From the NCBI GenBank assembly GCA_050288425.1, contig JBNKDU010000032.1, forward strand, positions 1 to 64,000: a DNA stretch of 64,000 nt, read 5' to 3'. A model generated the notes under the pieces. The model was not told the origin of the DNA. It did not search any database and saw only the letters and a list, made by a program, of their open reading frames with translations. This stretch comes from JARRKU01 sp050288425. Lineage in GTDB: Bacteria; Desulfobacterota; Desulfobacteria; Desulfobacterales; Desulfosarcinaceae. Of this stretch, positions 35,135 through 44,005 are shown one piece after another. Numbering within the stretch: the first letter of the stretch is position 1; every line of letters starts with the position of its first letter. The translations under genes and the position numbers were made by a program.

Positions 35135-36937
35135 TAATTTTACGACCACCAGGGTGATGTCATCCTGCAAAGGTTTGTGGTGGGTGTAGCGTTTGATTTC
35201 CTCGAATACCGCCGCCAGGATGACTTTGGCATCGTCGTTGGCGTGCTTGCGGACCAAGGCTTCGAAACGCTGCCGGCCGAACATTTCGCCGTCGGGATTC
35301 ACGGCCTCCCAGATACCGTCCGTTCCGAGGAGAAATAAATCGTCTGCCTGGAATCCATGGAGGGTGTGTTCGTGGAAATCGGTCTGTTTGCTGACACCCA
35401 GGGGGATGCCCTCGCCTTTGAGGATGTCGAAGCTGCCTTGCGCCCGGCGATAGAACAGTCCGGGTTCGTGGCCCGCCCGCACCCATCGGGCCGTCTTGCG
35501 GCTGCCGTCGATTTCCAGGCAGAACAGGGTCATGAACTGGCCTGAGTCGCCCACATCATCGACCACTTGACGGTTCACGTCGCCGATGACTTCGGCCAGG
35601 CTTCCCCGGGCGGCATTCCTCTGGCGAAAGCTGGCGCGTACGCCGCTCATCAAGAGCGCCGAGGCGATGCCGTGACCGGCCACATCGCCGATCACCACAC
35701 GGATCGGGCCGGGCTGTTCGTCTGGGTCGTAGATAAAATCGTAGTAGTCACCACCGGTTTCTTCGCAGAATTCGCTGCGGCCGGCCACATCCAGATCCGG
35801 TATATCCGGATCCGACGCCGGGATCAGGTTTTGTTGGACTTCCTTGGCCAGGTTGAGGGATTGCTTCAGCCGGCTCCTTTCCTGCAGCTGGGAGGTCATG
35901 GTGTTGAAGCTGTAAATCAAATCCCCGATTTCATCCCGGCTGGTTACCGGCAGGGGCTCGGAGAAGCGTCCTCCGGCAATCCCGTCGGCGGCGACGGAGA
36001 TAAGTTTGATCGAATCGGTGGTTCGGCTGACGGCGCGCCGGATCAAGACCAGGATGGCGAACATGGAGGCCAGCATGCAGATGAAATAGGCATTGCGGAA
36101 GTGCACAATCGGCGTCAGGATATCTTTGCCCGGGGAGTAGACGACGAGGTACCAGGGGGCTTGCATCAGTCGGTAGAATCCGCCGATTTCATCGGGGGGA
36201 TGGCCGGGTCCGCGAAGGGTGCCGCTTTCATTCGATTTCAACTCCGCGAGGGTCCGGGATTCCAGCTCGATGCCGGTATCCCCCAAGACTGCGCGCGGGT
36301 GGGGGGCGTTGGCCACCAGGATACGTCCGTCCGAATCCACCAGAAAAGACCGCCGGGTCTCCCACCAACCCGAGTGGGAGAGGTCTTCAATGAGAAAATC
36401 GAAATCCATGACCACTTCCATCCTCTCCCCGCCTTGCCCGGGTCCCTCCACGGAGTCGGCCACCAGCGTAACCGTTGGATGGTGCGTGTCGTTCTCCGCG
36501 TGCGGCGAGCTGATCATCATTCTACCGTCATAGGCGACGTGATTGTGACTGCCCATGGATTCCATCATATGCATCGGTCGGTGCCGGTCGCCGTGCTGTG
36601 ATCCGTCCGAATGCATCTGGGGCCGGGTCAATTCGACGCGAAGTACCCCTGCCGTCCTGCGCAGCTGATCGAGGATGGCCTGACGCACCGACTCGTTCAT
36701 GTGACCCGGACCTGTTTCCAGATAGAGACGCAGCAATTCCTTGGGCCTGGACAGGCGCATATCCACAAAGTGGGCCGCTCGTTTGAGGCGCAGGACGGCG
36801 GTTTCCTCCCACTGGGCCAGCATGGTATTGCGGGCAAAGATGAAACCGGCGATCCCCATCGCCACCAGCAGCAATGTAACCGGAAGAAACAGAAACAGTA
36901 CGAAGCGCGTTTCCAGAGTCTTGATCTTTACTTTCAT
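35120..36937 (-). CDS. SpoIIE-type PP2C phosphatase with His/Met-rich periplasmic sensor and HAMP
   Basis: A 605-residue membrane protein. Helix 1 (about 11-35) and helix 2 (about 283-300) bracket a periplasmic sensor domain. Within it residues 108-153 contain nine His and seven Met (for example HGDRHRPMHMMESMGSHNH), a likely Cu/Ag-type metal site. HAMP spans about 300-355 and a linker coiled coil follows. The SpoIIE phosphatase domain (about 385-602) has EETGGDYYDFI, VVIGDVAGHGIASALLM (D418) and LGTDGIWEAVN (D540), the metal-binding acids of PP2C. Such proteins usually dephosphorylate STAS anti-anti-sigma factors; no partner is in the window. It converges on the cus-like operon. Start at 36937 is the best fit to helix 1. 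Confidence 0.87.
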   Translation of the reverse strand: MKVKIKTLETRFVLFLFLPVTLLLVAMGIAGFIFARNTMLAQWEETAVLRLKRAAHFVDMRLSRPKELLRLYLETGPGHMNESVRQAILDQLRRTAGVLRVELTRPQMHSDGSQHGDRHRPMHMMESMGSHNHVAYDGRMMISSPHAENDTHHPTVTLVADSVEGPGQGGERMEVVMDFDFLIEDLSHSGWWETRRSFLVDSDGRILVANAPHPRAVLGDTGIELESRTLAELKSNESGTLRGPGHPPDEIGGFYRLMQAPWYLVVYSPGKDILTPIVHFRNAYFICMLASMFAILVLIRRAVSRTTDSIKLISVAADGIAGGRFSEPLPVTSRDEIGDLIYSFNTMTSQLQERSRLKQSLNLAKEVQQNLIPASDPDIPDLDVAGRSEFCEETGGDYYDFIYDPDEQPGPIRVVIGDVAGHGIASALLMSGVRASFRQRNAARGSLAEVIGDVNRQVVDDVGDSGQFMTLFCLEIDGSRKTARWVRAGHEPGLFYRRAQGSFDILKGEGIPLGVSKQTDFHEHTLHGFQADDLFLLGTDGIWEAVNPDGEMFGRQRFEALVRKHANDDAKVILAAVFEEIKRYTHHKPLQDDITLVVVKLRGHR

Positions 36938-37154
36938 CTTCGAACAATCCCCTGCCGGGTGAAATTTTCGGGCCGACTCGTGCAACGCTGGCCTGTGCCT
37001 GCTCGCTGACTTTCTTCTTCCACAGGACTCGGAATGATCCGGACCGCCGGCGTCATCGGCCATCGAAATCGGAGCTGTACGGATAGAACATGGCGGCTGT
37101 GCTGCGTCGGTGCAAGCAAGTTGTCCGCAACGATGTGCTTTTTTGCTTTGACTC

Positions 37155-37565
37155 TTATTCTTGTTTGCTTTTGATGAAGTTGATGATGTCCCAGACCTCC
37201 CGGTCTTCAAGCTGTCCCTGGAAGCTGGGCATGGGCAGGCGACCCTTCATGACTTTCCAGAAGATGTCGCCGTCGCTGTGGCTTTGGAGACTCTTCACCA
37301 GATCGGCCGGTTTGGGATTCAGGGAAGCGGCCGCCATGCCTTTGCCGTGAGCTTGGGGTCCATGGCATATCTGACACGATTTCACATAAGCTTCCTGGCC
37401 GCGCTGGATCGAGTCTTCGTTCATGGCCACGGGATTCGCTAGTTCGCCGGCATCTGCCGGAACTTTCCATTCATGGGCCATGGCCGGGGCGGGAAATGAA
37501 AGCTGCGTCCAGCCGGCCGCCAGGCCGAGAACCGCAATCAGGCTTGCAATCCAATATCCTCGCAT
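37155..37565 (-). CDS. Exported c-type cytochrome (single heme)
   Basis: A 136-residue protein with a signal peptide (WIASLIAVLGLAAGWTQLSFPAPAMA) and a class I cytochrome c domain: heme motif CQICH and distal ligand Met in GRLPMPSFQG. It acts in periplasmic electron transfer. The ATG at 37565 follows AAGGTGGC; further in-frame starts upstream are possible. It lies between the SpoIIE-type phosphatase and the P1B ATPase in the same direction, with gaps of 217 and 78 bases. Confidence 0.85.
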   Translation of the reverse strand: MRGYWIASLIAVLGLAAGWTQLSFPAPAMAHEWKVPADAGELANPVAMNEDSIQRGQEAYVKSCQICHGPQAHGKGMAAASLNPKPADLVKSLQSHSDGDIFWKVMKGRLPMPSFQGQLEDREVWDIINFIKSKQE

Positions 37566-37643
37566 GGTTCGCCACCTTCGGTCGGAGTGCATCATAGTTG
37601 ACGCGGGCGTATATACCATCATTCCGGTGCCGTTGCCAAGCGG

Positions 37644-39530
37644 TCATCCTTTTTCCGGATAGATTGCCAGGCTGGCAGAAGCGATGACCACCAGCACACT
37701 GCCCACGTTGTGTACGATGGCCGCCATGATCGGCGACAGCCAGCCCAGGCCGCTGGCGATGACCGCAACGGCGTTGAAGGCCAGGCCGAATACGATGTTG
37801 ATCCTGATGATGCCCAGCATGCGTTTGGACAAGCCCACCAGCCAGGGCAGCCTGGCGATGTCATCGTGGGTCAGGGCGATATCGGCTGTTTCCAGGGCCA
37901 CGTCGGTGCCGGCCGCCCCCATGGCCACGCCCACTTGTGAAACTGCCAGGGCCGGTGCGTCGTTGATGCCGTCGCCCACGAACATCACCGGCAGGCCCCG
38001 GGACTGGTAGTGCCGAATCACTTCCACCTTGTCCTGGGGTTTGAGTCGCGGGAATACCTCGGCGATGCCCACGGCTTCCGCCACCCGGCGTACGGCGCGC
38101 TCGTGGTCGCCGGACAGGATGGCCAGCCGATCGATACCCTGACTTTTGAATCGAAGAACGGTACCGGATGCCAGCGGGCGGACCTGGTCGCTCACGTTCA
38201 ACAGGCCCACCGGTCGCTTGTCGCGGTAAACCACCAGAGGGGTGGCGCCACGGGCCACGGAAGCCTCCAGGCACGATTGCAGATGGCCGGGGAGCAGGGT
38301 CGGTTCGCCGGCATCCACGCCTCCGACTTCGATCAGGGCGCCTTCCACCATGGCGCGCACGCCGAGCCCGATCTCGTGGAACGCGTCTTCCGCACCCCTT
38401 ACGGCGATTCTGGCATAGCGGGCCGCCTGGAGGATGGCCCGGGCCAGGGGGTGGGTGCAATGCTGTTCGGCGCTGGCGGCGCAGGCGAGGACTTCCTCCT
38501 TATCGACCCCAAGGGTGCAGGCGATCTCTTCCACCCGGGGTTCTCCCAGTGTGAGGGTACCGGTCTTGTCGAAAAGCACCGCCCTGACGGCGACGATACG
38601 TTCCAGATACTGGCCGCCCTTGACCAGGACCCCCGCCTTGGCCGCCCGACCCAGGGCGGCCACCGTCGCGGTGGGCGCCGCCAGGATCAGGGCGCAGGGG
38701 CAACCCACGATGAGCACCGCCACCGCCCGGCTCACCTCGCCGGTAAGGCCCCAGGCGATGGCCGCGCAGGCCAGGATGGAGGGGGTGAACCAGGCGGCAT
38801 ACCGGTCGATGAGCCGCACCGCCTCGGGACGGTGCTGCTCCGCCTCGCTGACCAGCTGGATCACCTTGCCCAGGGTGGTATCGCTGCCCACTTTGATGGT
38901 GCGTGCCGTCAGGACGCCGTTGTGATTGAGGGTGCCGGCCAGGACGATGTCGCCCACTCGCTTCTCTTTGGGCAGGGGTTCTCCGGTCATGGCCGATTCG
39001 TCCACCGCGGACACGCCGGAGACGATGCAGGCGTCCACAGGGACACGGTCTCCCGGTTTGATGAGAATCGGATCGCCCACATTGACATCCTCGACGGGCA
39101 CCGTGAGTTCCTGGGAATCCCGGATCACGGTCGCGGTTTGGGGCGCGATGCGGATCAAGGATTTTATGGCCTTACGTGCCGATTCGCTGGTGACCTGCTC
39201 GATGAGTCCACCGAAGGTCATGACGAAGCTCACCACGGCGGCGGTGAGGAATTCTCCCTGAACCAGGCTGGCAACGATGGCCAGGCTGACCAATTCGTCG
39301 ACATTCACCTCCCGCCGAACCAACCCCCTGGCGGCACCCCAAACGATGGGCAGTCCGTTGATGGTGACGGAGATGAGGGCCAGGATATTGCCGGAGAGGC
39401 TGGGGGCGGCGTTCCCCCTGTCGATGAAAAAGCTGACCAGGGCCAGCAGGGCGGCCGAGAAAGCGAGGTAAAAATCCCGCAGCCGCAGGAGTTCCTGATA
39501 GACTCCCAATTTGGCAAATCTTCCGATCAT
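37644..39530 (-). CDS. P1B-type heavy-metal ATPase without N-terminal HMA domain
   Basis: A 628-residue metal-pumping ATPase. Key motifs: TGEP, the transport motif CPC (C277, C279), the phosphorylated D321 in FDKTGTLT, and VGDGINDAPAL. There is no N-terminal CxxC domain. The last helix pair reads IVHNVGSVLVVIASASL: it lacks both the MxxSS of Cu(I) pumps and the DxG of Zn/Cd pumps, so the ion is uncertain. Similar HNxxS sequences occur in CtpC-like pumps. It belongs by position to the metal island. The ATG follows a region without a strong ribosome binding site. Confidence 0.9.
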   Translation of the reverse strand: MIGRFAKLGVYQELLRLRDFYLAFSAALLALVSFFIDRGNAAPSLSGNILALISVTINGLPIVWGAARGLVRREVNVDELVSLAIVASLVQGEFLTAAVVSFVMTFGGLIEQVTSESARKAIKSLIRIAPQTATVIRDSQELTVPVEDVNVGDPILIKPGDRVPVDACIVSGVSAVDESAMTGEPLPKEKRVGDIVLAGTLNHNGVLTARTIKVGSDTTLGKVIQLVSEAEQHRPEAVRLIDRYAAWFTPSILACAAIAWGLTGEVSRAVAVLIVGCPCALILAAPTATVAALGRAAKAGVLVKGGQYLERIVAVRAVLFDKTGTLTLGEPRVEEIACTLGVDKEEVLACAASAEQHCTHPLARAILQAARYARIAVRGAEDAFHEIGLGVRAMVEGALIEVGGVDAGEPTLLPGHLQSCLEASVARGATPLVVYRDKRPVGLLNVSDQVRPLASGTVLRFKSQGIDRLAILSGDHERAVRRVAEAVGIAEVFPRLKPQDKVEVIRHYQSRGLPVMFVGDGINDAPALAVSQVGVAMGAAGTDVALETADIALTHDDIARLPWLVGLSKRMLGIIRINIVFGLAFNAVAVIASGLGWLSPIMAAIVHNVGSVLVVIASASLAIYPEKG

Positions 39531-39670
39531 GGGTTCTACTCCAGGCTAAAAACAGGTCACTAGAAGCCGACGATAATCATCGCACCATGCATCGGCAAAC
39601 GTCGACCCGGGGACCAGCGTCCTTGGATTCTGCCTGGGCGGGGATATCGCCGGCATATCCGTCGGGGCAT

Positions 39671-39702
39671 AAAAAAAGCGGCCGGTGCCTGGCACCGGCC
39701 GC
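39671..39702 (-). terminator. Rho-independent terminator after tatA
   Basis: On the minus strand a 12-bp GC-rich stem (GCGGCCGGTGCC with its inverse, 39678-39702) is followed by seven T. It begins 19 bases after the tatA stop codon. Confidence 0.88.
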
Positions 39703-39721
39703 CTCGATCCTCTGGCAGGAA

Positions 39722-39907
39722 TTACTTGTTTTTGTCTTCTTCGATCTTGTCCGGCTCGTTGTCGGTTTTTTCGCGGGTGGCTTTCTTGAAGTTGCGGATC
39801 GCCTTGCCCATGCCGTCACCGATCTGAGGCAATTTACCTGCGCCGAAGATAATGAGGATGATCACCAGGATGATGATCAGCTCCGGCATTCCCAAACCAC
39901 CAAACAT
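39722..39907 (-). CDS. tatA: Sec-independent translocase subunit TatA/TatE
   Basis: A 61-residue protein with the TatA signature: N-terminal MFGGLGMPELIIILVIILII helix, FGAGKLPQIGDGMGKAI hinge and amphipathic helix, and a charged tail (KTDNEPDKIEEDKNK). It multimerises to form the Tat pore for folded proteins such as the Tat-signal protein at 12596. Strong ribosome binding site AGGAGGA. No tatC is in the window. A clear terminator follows, so it is monocistronic or last in its transcript. Confidence 0.95.
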   Translation of the reverse strand: MFGGLGMPELIIILVIILIIFGAGKLPQIGDGMGKAIRNFKKATREKTDNEPDKIEEDKNK

Positions 39908-39996
39908 ATTGTCCTCCTGACTGTTGCGTCAAAGTTGTCGGCTGCTGCTCAGCTTGCAATCTGCAATGGATTCCATCTCACGAACGGGCCGGCGAG

Positions 39997-40404
39997 TCAA
40001 TCGGAACCATCATCCCCGGACCGTAGCTCGTCCAGGAGTTGGCGGAACTCCTTCGATCGCAGGTACTCATCGATGGCACCCTGATATTCGATCCAGGTCT
40101 GCCATACCTTGATCCACGCGTGGTTATACCAATAGTCATCGGAATTCTGCCTGCCCTGCAGGCGGTTGATGTACTCGACGTATTCTTCGGCGCAGCTTTC
40201 GCAGAAATTGTACGGCACCCGGTTGACGGCTTCGTTCCCCTTGTCCTCCGGGCCGATGCTGGTGCCGCAACGCTCGCATTTGGATGCGCAATGGGTACAT
40301 TGGAAGACCTTGCGCACGGCAATGATCTTGCGTTTGCGCGCCAATGCCTTGCGCTGTTTGGCGGTTAATTTCAGCTTGTCATCCAGTGAGATTACTTTGC
40401 TCAT
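39997..40404 (-). CDS. Cys-rich putative zinc-binding protein
   Basis: A 135-residue protein with a basic N-terminus (KLTAKQRKALARKRKIIAVR) and two Cys clusters, CTHCASKCERCG and CESCAEEY, which could hold two zinc ions, followed by an aromatic, helical C-terminal half (YWYNHAWIKVWQTWIEYQGA). I do not recognise the family. The ATG at 40404 starts the conserved-looking part; a longer frame upstream lacks features. It is transcribed toward tatA, 89 bases away. Confidence 0.7.
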   Translation of the reverse strand: MSKVISLDDKLKLTAKQRKALARKRKIIAVRKVFQCTHCASKCERCGTSIGPEDKGNEAVNRVPYNFCESCAEEYVEYINRLQGRQNSDDYWYNHAWIKVWQTWIEYQGAIDEYLRSKEFRQLLDELRSGDDGSD

Positions 40405-40607
40405 GGCAGACCCGGTCGGCGGTTGTTCGACCCTTAAGATCGAATGGAAACTATAGCATCCGCCTTCCGGGGTGTCAATTGAGGCCCACCTGCCTGCCGG
40501 TAGCAATGCCCTGCCGGGAGGGCCGTCCAAAGGCGGCGTGCAGCCTTGTGTTGCCGGTGCGGCCATGATAAACGCTTACGTTGCCTAACGATGGAAAGGA
40601 GGCCTTC

Positions 40608-41684
40608 ATGACCGATCGATTCAAACCCCATGGACGGGCCATGCTCATCGGCAGCCAGCCGTTGACCGATCATTCCGCGGCCGTCCGCCGGGTTTTCGAA
40701 TATGTCCCCGAGATTCCCAACTGGGTCCAGTTGCCCGCCCATCCCCGGGAAGGCATGGTGGAGCAATTCATGGACGGGCTGCCCGGGCTGGTCCGGGAAC
40801 CCGGACGCTATTTTGCGAATACCGCCGGGAGCGATTTCGATGAGCAATTGCTGGCCTTCTTCGAGGAATACCTGAGCGTCAGCGAGCAAGACGAGGGATG
40901 GGACGATTCCCGCTTCGTTCTGAAGAGCGATGCGGCCCCGGGCTTTTTCCGCCTGGTGGAAGCCCTGGCCGACCGGCCGCGTGAATTTGCGGCGGTCAAA
41001 GGGCAGATTACCGGTCCGGTCACATTCTGCACGGGCCTGCGGGATCAGGACCGGCGTGCGGTTTTCTATCACGACGCCCTGCGGGACGCGGCGGTCAAGC
41101 TGCTGGCACTCAAGGCGAACTGGCAGGCCAGGGTGTTGAAGCGGGCCGGCCAAGGCAAGACCGTGATTATCCTCATCGACGAGCCGGCGCTGGCCGGCTT
41201 CGGCTCCTCCGAGTTCATCAGCATTTCCCGGGAAGACATCGTCGCCTGCCTGCAGGAGGTGATCGACGCCATCCACGGACAGGGTGCCCTGGCCGGCGTC
41301 CATGTCTGTGCGAACACCGACTGGTCCGTGTTGCTGGATTCCGATGTGGACATCATCAATTTCGATGCCCACGGCTATTTCGATCGATTCATCCTCTATG
41401 GGGAGCAGTTCAAGGATTTCCTGGCTTCCCAACGTTTCCTGGCCTGGGGCCTGGTACCCACCCTGCGGGCCGATGAAATCGAAGCCGCCACCGTCGACGG
41501 CCTGTGGCAAGACTGGCGGGACAAGGCCGAGCGCATGATCGCCATGGGAATCGACTATGACACCCTGCTGGCGCAATCGTTCATCACGCCGGCCTGCGGC
41601 ACCGGATCCCTGACTCCCGAGCTGGGCCAGAAGGTGTTGGAACTGACCCGCGAGCTGTCCCGACGGATCTGCAAAGGAGCGTAA
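40608..41684 (+). CDS. MetE/uroporphyrinogen decarboxylase-fold protein
   Basis: A 358-residue TIM-barrel protein of the superfamily that includes the catalytic half of cobalamin-independent methionine synthase. GQITGPVTFC, LIDEPAL, HVCANTDW and TPACGTGSL are placed as in that family, and the His/Cys pairs (HVC, CGTG) could bind a catalytic zinc. It may transfer methyl groups from or to a corrinoid or thiol; the substrate is not evident. The ATG follows AAAGGAGG. Its stop codon touches the ATG of the MoxR-like ATPase, so the genes are tightly coupled. Confidence 0.8.
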   Translation: MTDRFKPHGRAMLIGSQPLTDHSAAVRRVFEYVPEIPNWVQLPAHPREGMVEQFMDGLPGLVREPGRYFANTAGSDFDEQLLAFFEEYLSVSEQDEGWDDSRFVLKSDAAPGFFRLVEALADRPREFAAVKGQITGPVTFCTGLRDQDRRAVFYHDALRDAAVKLLALKANWQARVLKRAGQGKTVIILIDEPALAGFGSSEFISISREDIVACLQEVIDAIHGQGALAGVHVCANTDWSVLLDSDVDIINFDAHGYFDRFILYGEQFKDFLASQRFLAWGLVPTLRADEIEAATVDGLWQDWRDKAERMIAMGIDYDTLLAQSFITPACGTGSLTPELGQKVLELTRELSRRICKGA

Positions 41685-42527
41685 ATGTCCCACCCATCCT
41701 TCAACGGATCGACCCGATATGTGCTGGACGCCGAGTTGGCCCAGATCGTCAACGTCTCCATGGCCCTGGAGATGCCGCTGCTGCTCAAGGGCGAGCCCGG
41801 CACCGGAAAGACCATGCTGGGCCACGCCATCGCCGAAAGCCTGGGCATGCCGTTGATCGTGCTCAACGTCAAATCGAGCATGAAGCTGGTGGACGCACTC
41901 TATCAGTACGATACCCTGACCCGCCTCAACGACTCCCGATTCGGCGACAGCAACCGCGACGTCAGCGATATCGAGGCCTATATCCGGATGGGCAAGATCG
42001 GGCAGGCCTTCACCGCCGATCGACGTGCCGTGCTGCTCATCGACGAAATCGACAAGGCCGACACCGACTTTCAGGACGACATGCTGGATGTGCTCGACCA
42101 GATGGCCTTCGACATCATCGAGATCGACAAGACCATCCGGGCCGTGCAGCGGCCCGTGATCATCATTACCTCCAATGCCAAGAAAGATCTGTCCGATCCG
42201 TTTCTGGGACGTTGCAATTTTCACCACATCGCCTTTCCCGACCCCAAGATGATGCGCAAGATCGTGGACGTCCATTTCCCCGACATCGGCAACGCCCTGG
42301 CCGAGAATGCCATCCAGGCCTTCTACCGCATGCGCAAGGTGGACGGCGTGGAGAAGCGGCCGGCCACGCGGGAGCTGCTCAACTGGATCCGCGCCCTGCA
42401 GTCCGATCCCGATTTCAAGCCCAAACGCCTGGGCGACAACCAGATCCCCTATCTGGGGGTGCTCTTCAAAAAGAGCCGCGACTACCAGATGGCGGCGCAG
42501 CAATTCAATGGGAAGGGAAGGTTTTAA
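41685..42527 (+). CDS. MoxR-family AAA+ ATPase
   Basis: A 280-residue AAA+ protein. Walker A GEPGTGKTM lies at residues 36-44, Walker B is AVLLIDEIDKAD, and sensor 1 is IIITSNAKKDLSDP. MoxR-type ATPases act as chaperones that insert cofactors or remodel complexes together with VWA proteins; the next gene encodes one. Its ATG immediately follows the stop codon of the MetE-like gene, with AAAGGAG inside that gene's end. Confidence 0.93.
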   Translation: MSHPSFNGSTRYVLDAELAQIVNVSMALEMPLLLKGEPGTGKTMLGHAIAESLGMPLIVLNVKSSMKLVDALYQYDTLTRLNDSRFGDSNRDVSDIEAYIRMGKIGQAFTADRRAVLLIDEIDKADTDFQDDMLDVLDQMAFDIIEIDKTIRAVQRPVIIITSNAKKDLSDPFLGRCNFHHIAFPDPKMMRKIVDVHFPDIGNALAENAIQAFYRMRKVDGVEKRPATRELLNWIRALQSDPDFKPKRLGDNQIPYLGVLFKKSRDYQMAAQQFNGKGRF

Positions 42528-42660
42528 GGGCTCTGTCGTCGGACGATTTCGCCTGTTGGATTGCGCACGCATCGCGTAAAAGCGGCCTGACCGATATCCA
42601 GGAGATGCGTCCGACCCTGGCGGATTCGCCTTGATTGCGGCCTAACCGGAATCGGGTACC

Positions 42661-43860
42661 ATGTTCATCGATTTTTTCTACAAACTCAAAGACCACGGCG
42701 TTCCGGTGACACCCACGGCATTTCTGAGCCTGCACCGGGCCCTGGCCGGCGGCCTGATCCTGACCCTGAACGATTTCTACACGGCGTCACGGTCCATATT
42801 GGTGAAGAGCGAGCGCTACTTCGACCTCTACGACCAGGTGTTCGCCCACCATTTCGAGGGCGCCGAGCTCCCCGACGATCTGGGGGTGGAACTGGATGAG
42901 TTGGCGCGCAGCCTGCTGGAACAATGGCTCCAGGACCCCAAGGCGGTGGCCGATGCCCTCGGCCTGGATGAAAACGACCTGCAGCAGTACACACCCGAGG
43001 AGCTGATCGCCTATTTCAAGGAACGGCTAAAGGAGCAGACCGAACGTCACGACGGCGGCACCCGCTGGATCGGCAGCGGCGGCACATCACCCGTGGGCCA
43101 CTCCGGATTCCATCCCGGCGGCATGCGGGTGGGGGGCATGTCGCGCAACAAATCGGCCGTCAAAGTCGCCATGGAGCGCCGCTACAAGGATTATTCGCTA
43201 CAGGGCCCCCTGACCCGCACCATGATGGGCGAGGCCCTCAAACGGCTGCGCCATCTGCGTCCTGCAGGTCCCAAGGACCGGGTCAACGTGGATAAAACCA
43301 TCTACCAGACCATGAAGAATGCCGGCGAGATCGAGATCGTCTTCGACCGCAGCCTCAAGGACCGTCTCAAGATCATCCTGGCCATCGACAACGGCGGCTG
43401 GTCCATGGACCCCTACATCCCCGTGGTCCAGTCCCTGTTCGATTATGCCCGGGCCCAGTTCAAGGAACTGACCACCCTGTTCTTCCACAACACCGTCTAT
43501 GAGACCCTCTGGGAGGACACGGCCCGCTACCGCAAGCCGAGGCTGCTGCAGGACTTCACCCGACTGGACCCGGAAACGCGCCTGATCCTCGTGGGCGATG
43601 CCAGCATGGCCCCGTACGAACTCATGGCCCAGGACGGCTCCATCCATATCGCCGTGCGCTCCGGCCGTCCCAGCATCGAATGCCTGAAGTTTCTCGCCCA
43701 GACCTTTCCGCATTCGGTCTGGCTCAACCCCACCCCGCGCTACCAGTGGAATTATACCCGCACCATCGCCGTGATCGCCCAGATCTTTCCCATGTACGAG
43801 CTTTCCATCGACGGCCTGGAAAAAGCCATCGCCCGGCTGACAAGTAGGGGACGTTGCTAA
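42661..43860 (+). CDS. CoxE-like VWA-domain protein
   Basis: A 399-residue protein. The N-terminal half (FIDFFYKLKDHGVPVTPTAF) is the CoxE-like/VWA-partner region; the C-terminal half is a VWA domain. The MIDAS site is altered: instead of DxSxS the sequence is D243-NGGWS (IILAIDNGGWSMDP), so metal binding may differ. It pairs with the MoxR-like ATPase 133 bases upstream. The last residues, SRGRC and stop, come from the repeat arm of copy F, so the native 3' end was changed by element insertion. Ribosome binding site is weak. Confidence 0.87.
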   Translation: MFIDFFYKLKDHGVPVTPTAFLSLHRALAGGLILTLNDFYTASRSILVKSERYFDLYDQVFAHHFEGAELPDDLGVELDELARSLLEQWLQDPKAVADALGLDENDLQQYTPEELIAYFKERLKEQTERHDGGTRWIGSGGTSPVGHSGFHPGGMRVGGMSRNKSAVKVAMERRYKDYSLQGPLTRTMMGEALKRLRHLRPAGPKDRVNVDKTIYQTMKNAGEIEIVFDRSLKDRLKIILAIDNGGWSMDPYIPVVQSLFDYARAQFKELTTLFFHNTVYETLWEDTARYRKPRLLQDFTRLDPETRLILVGDASMAPYELMAQDGSIHIAVRSGRPSIECLKFLAQTFPHSVWLNPTPRYQWNYTRTIAVIAQIFPMYELSIDGLEKAIARLTSRGRC

Positions 43861-43938
43861 CTTATTAACTTATTCAGCTTTTGATTGCACGTTCGAGTCT
43901 TTTTGCTCTCTTTAAGTTAATAAGTCAGCAACGTCCCC
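43847..43938. repeat. Palindromic element, copy F (GTTGC variant)
   Basis: Left arm from 43847 and right arm to 43938 pair over the outer 26 bases with one mismatch (GTCAGC in the right arm); the inner ends no longer match. Total length is 92. The centre (43876-43909) is unrelated to others. It supplies the stop codon of the VWA gene (GACGTTGCTAA). Confidence 0.93.
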
Positions 43939-43950
43939 TGTCCCAGCATA

Positions 43951-43989
43951 AAAGAAGGGCAGGTGATTTGAAATCACCTGCCCTTCTTT
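43951..43989. terminator. Strong bidirectional terminator hairpin
   Basis: AAAGAAGGGCAGGTGATTT and its exact inverse form a 19-bp stem with a one-base centre. It lies between the converging VWA and PEP-CTERM genes. Each side ends in a T-rich arm, so it can serve both directions. Confidence 0.8.
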
Positions 43990-44005
43990 ATGAAGCGGAG
44001 ACGCT

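Noticed and set aside
36938..37210. Upstream extension of the SpoIIE-type phosphatase
   Set aside because: The extra 91 residues carry no signal or domain and would put the membrane helix far from the N-terminus.
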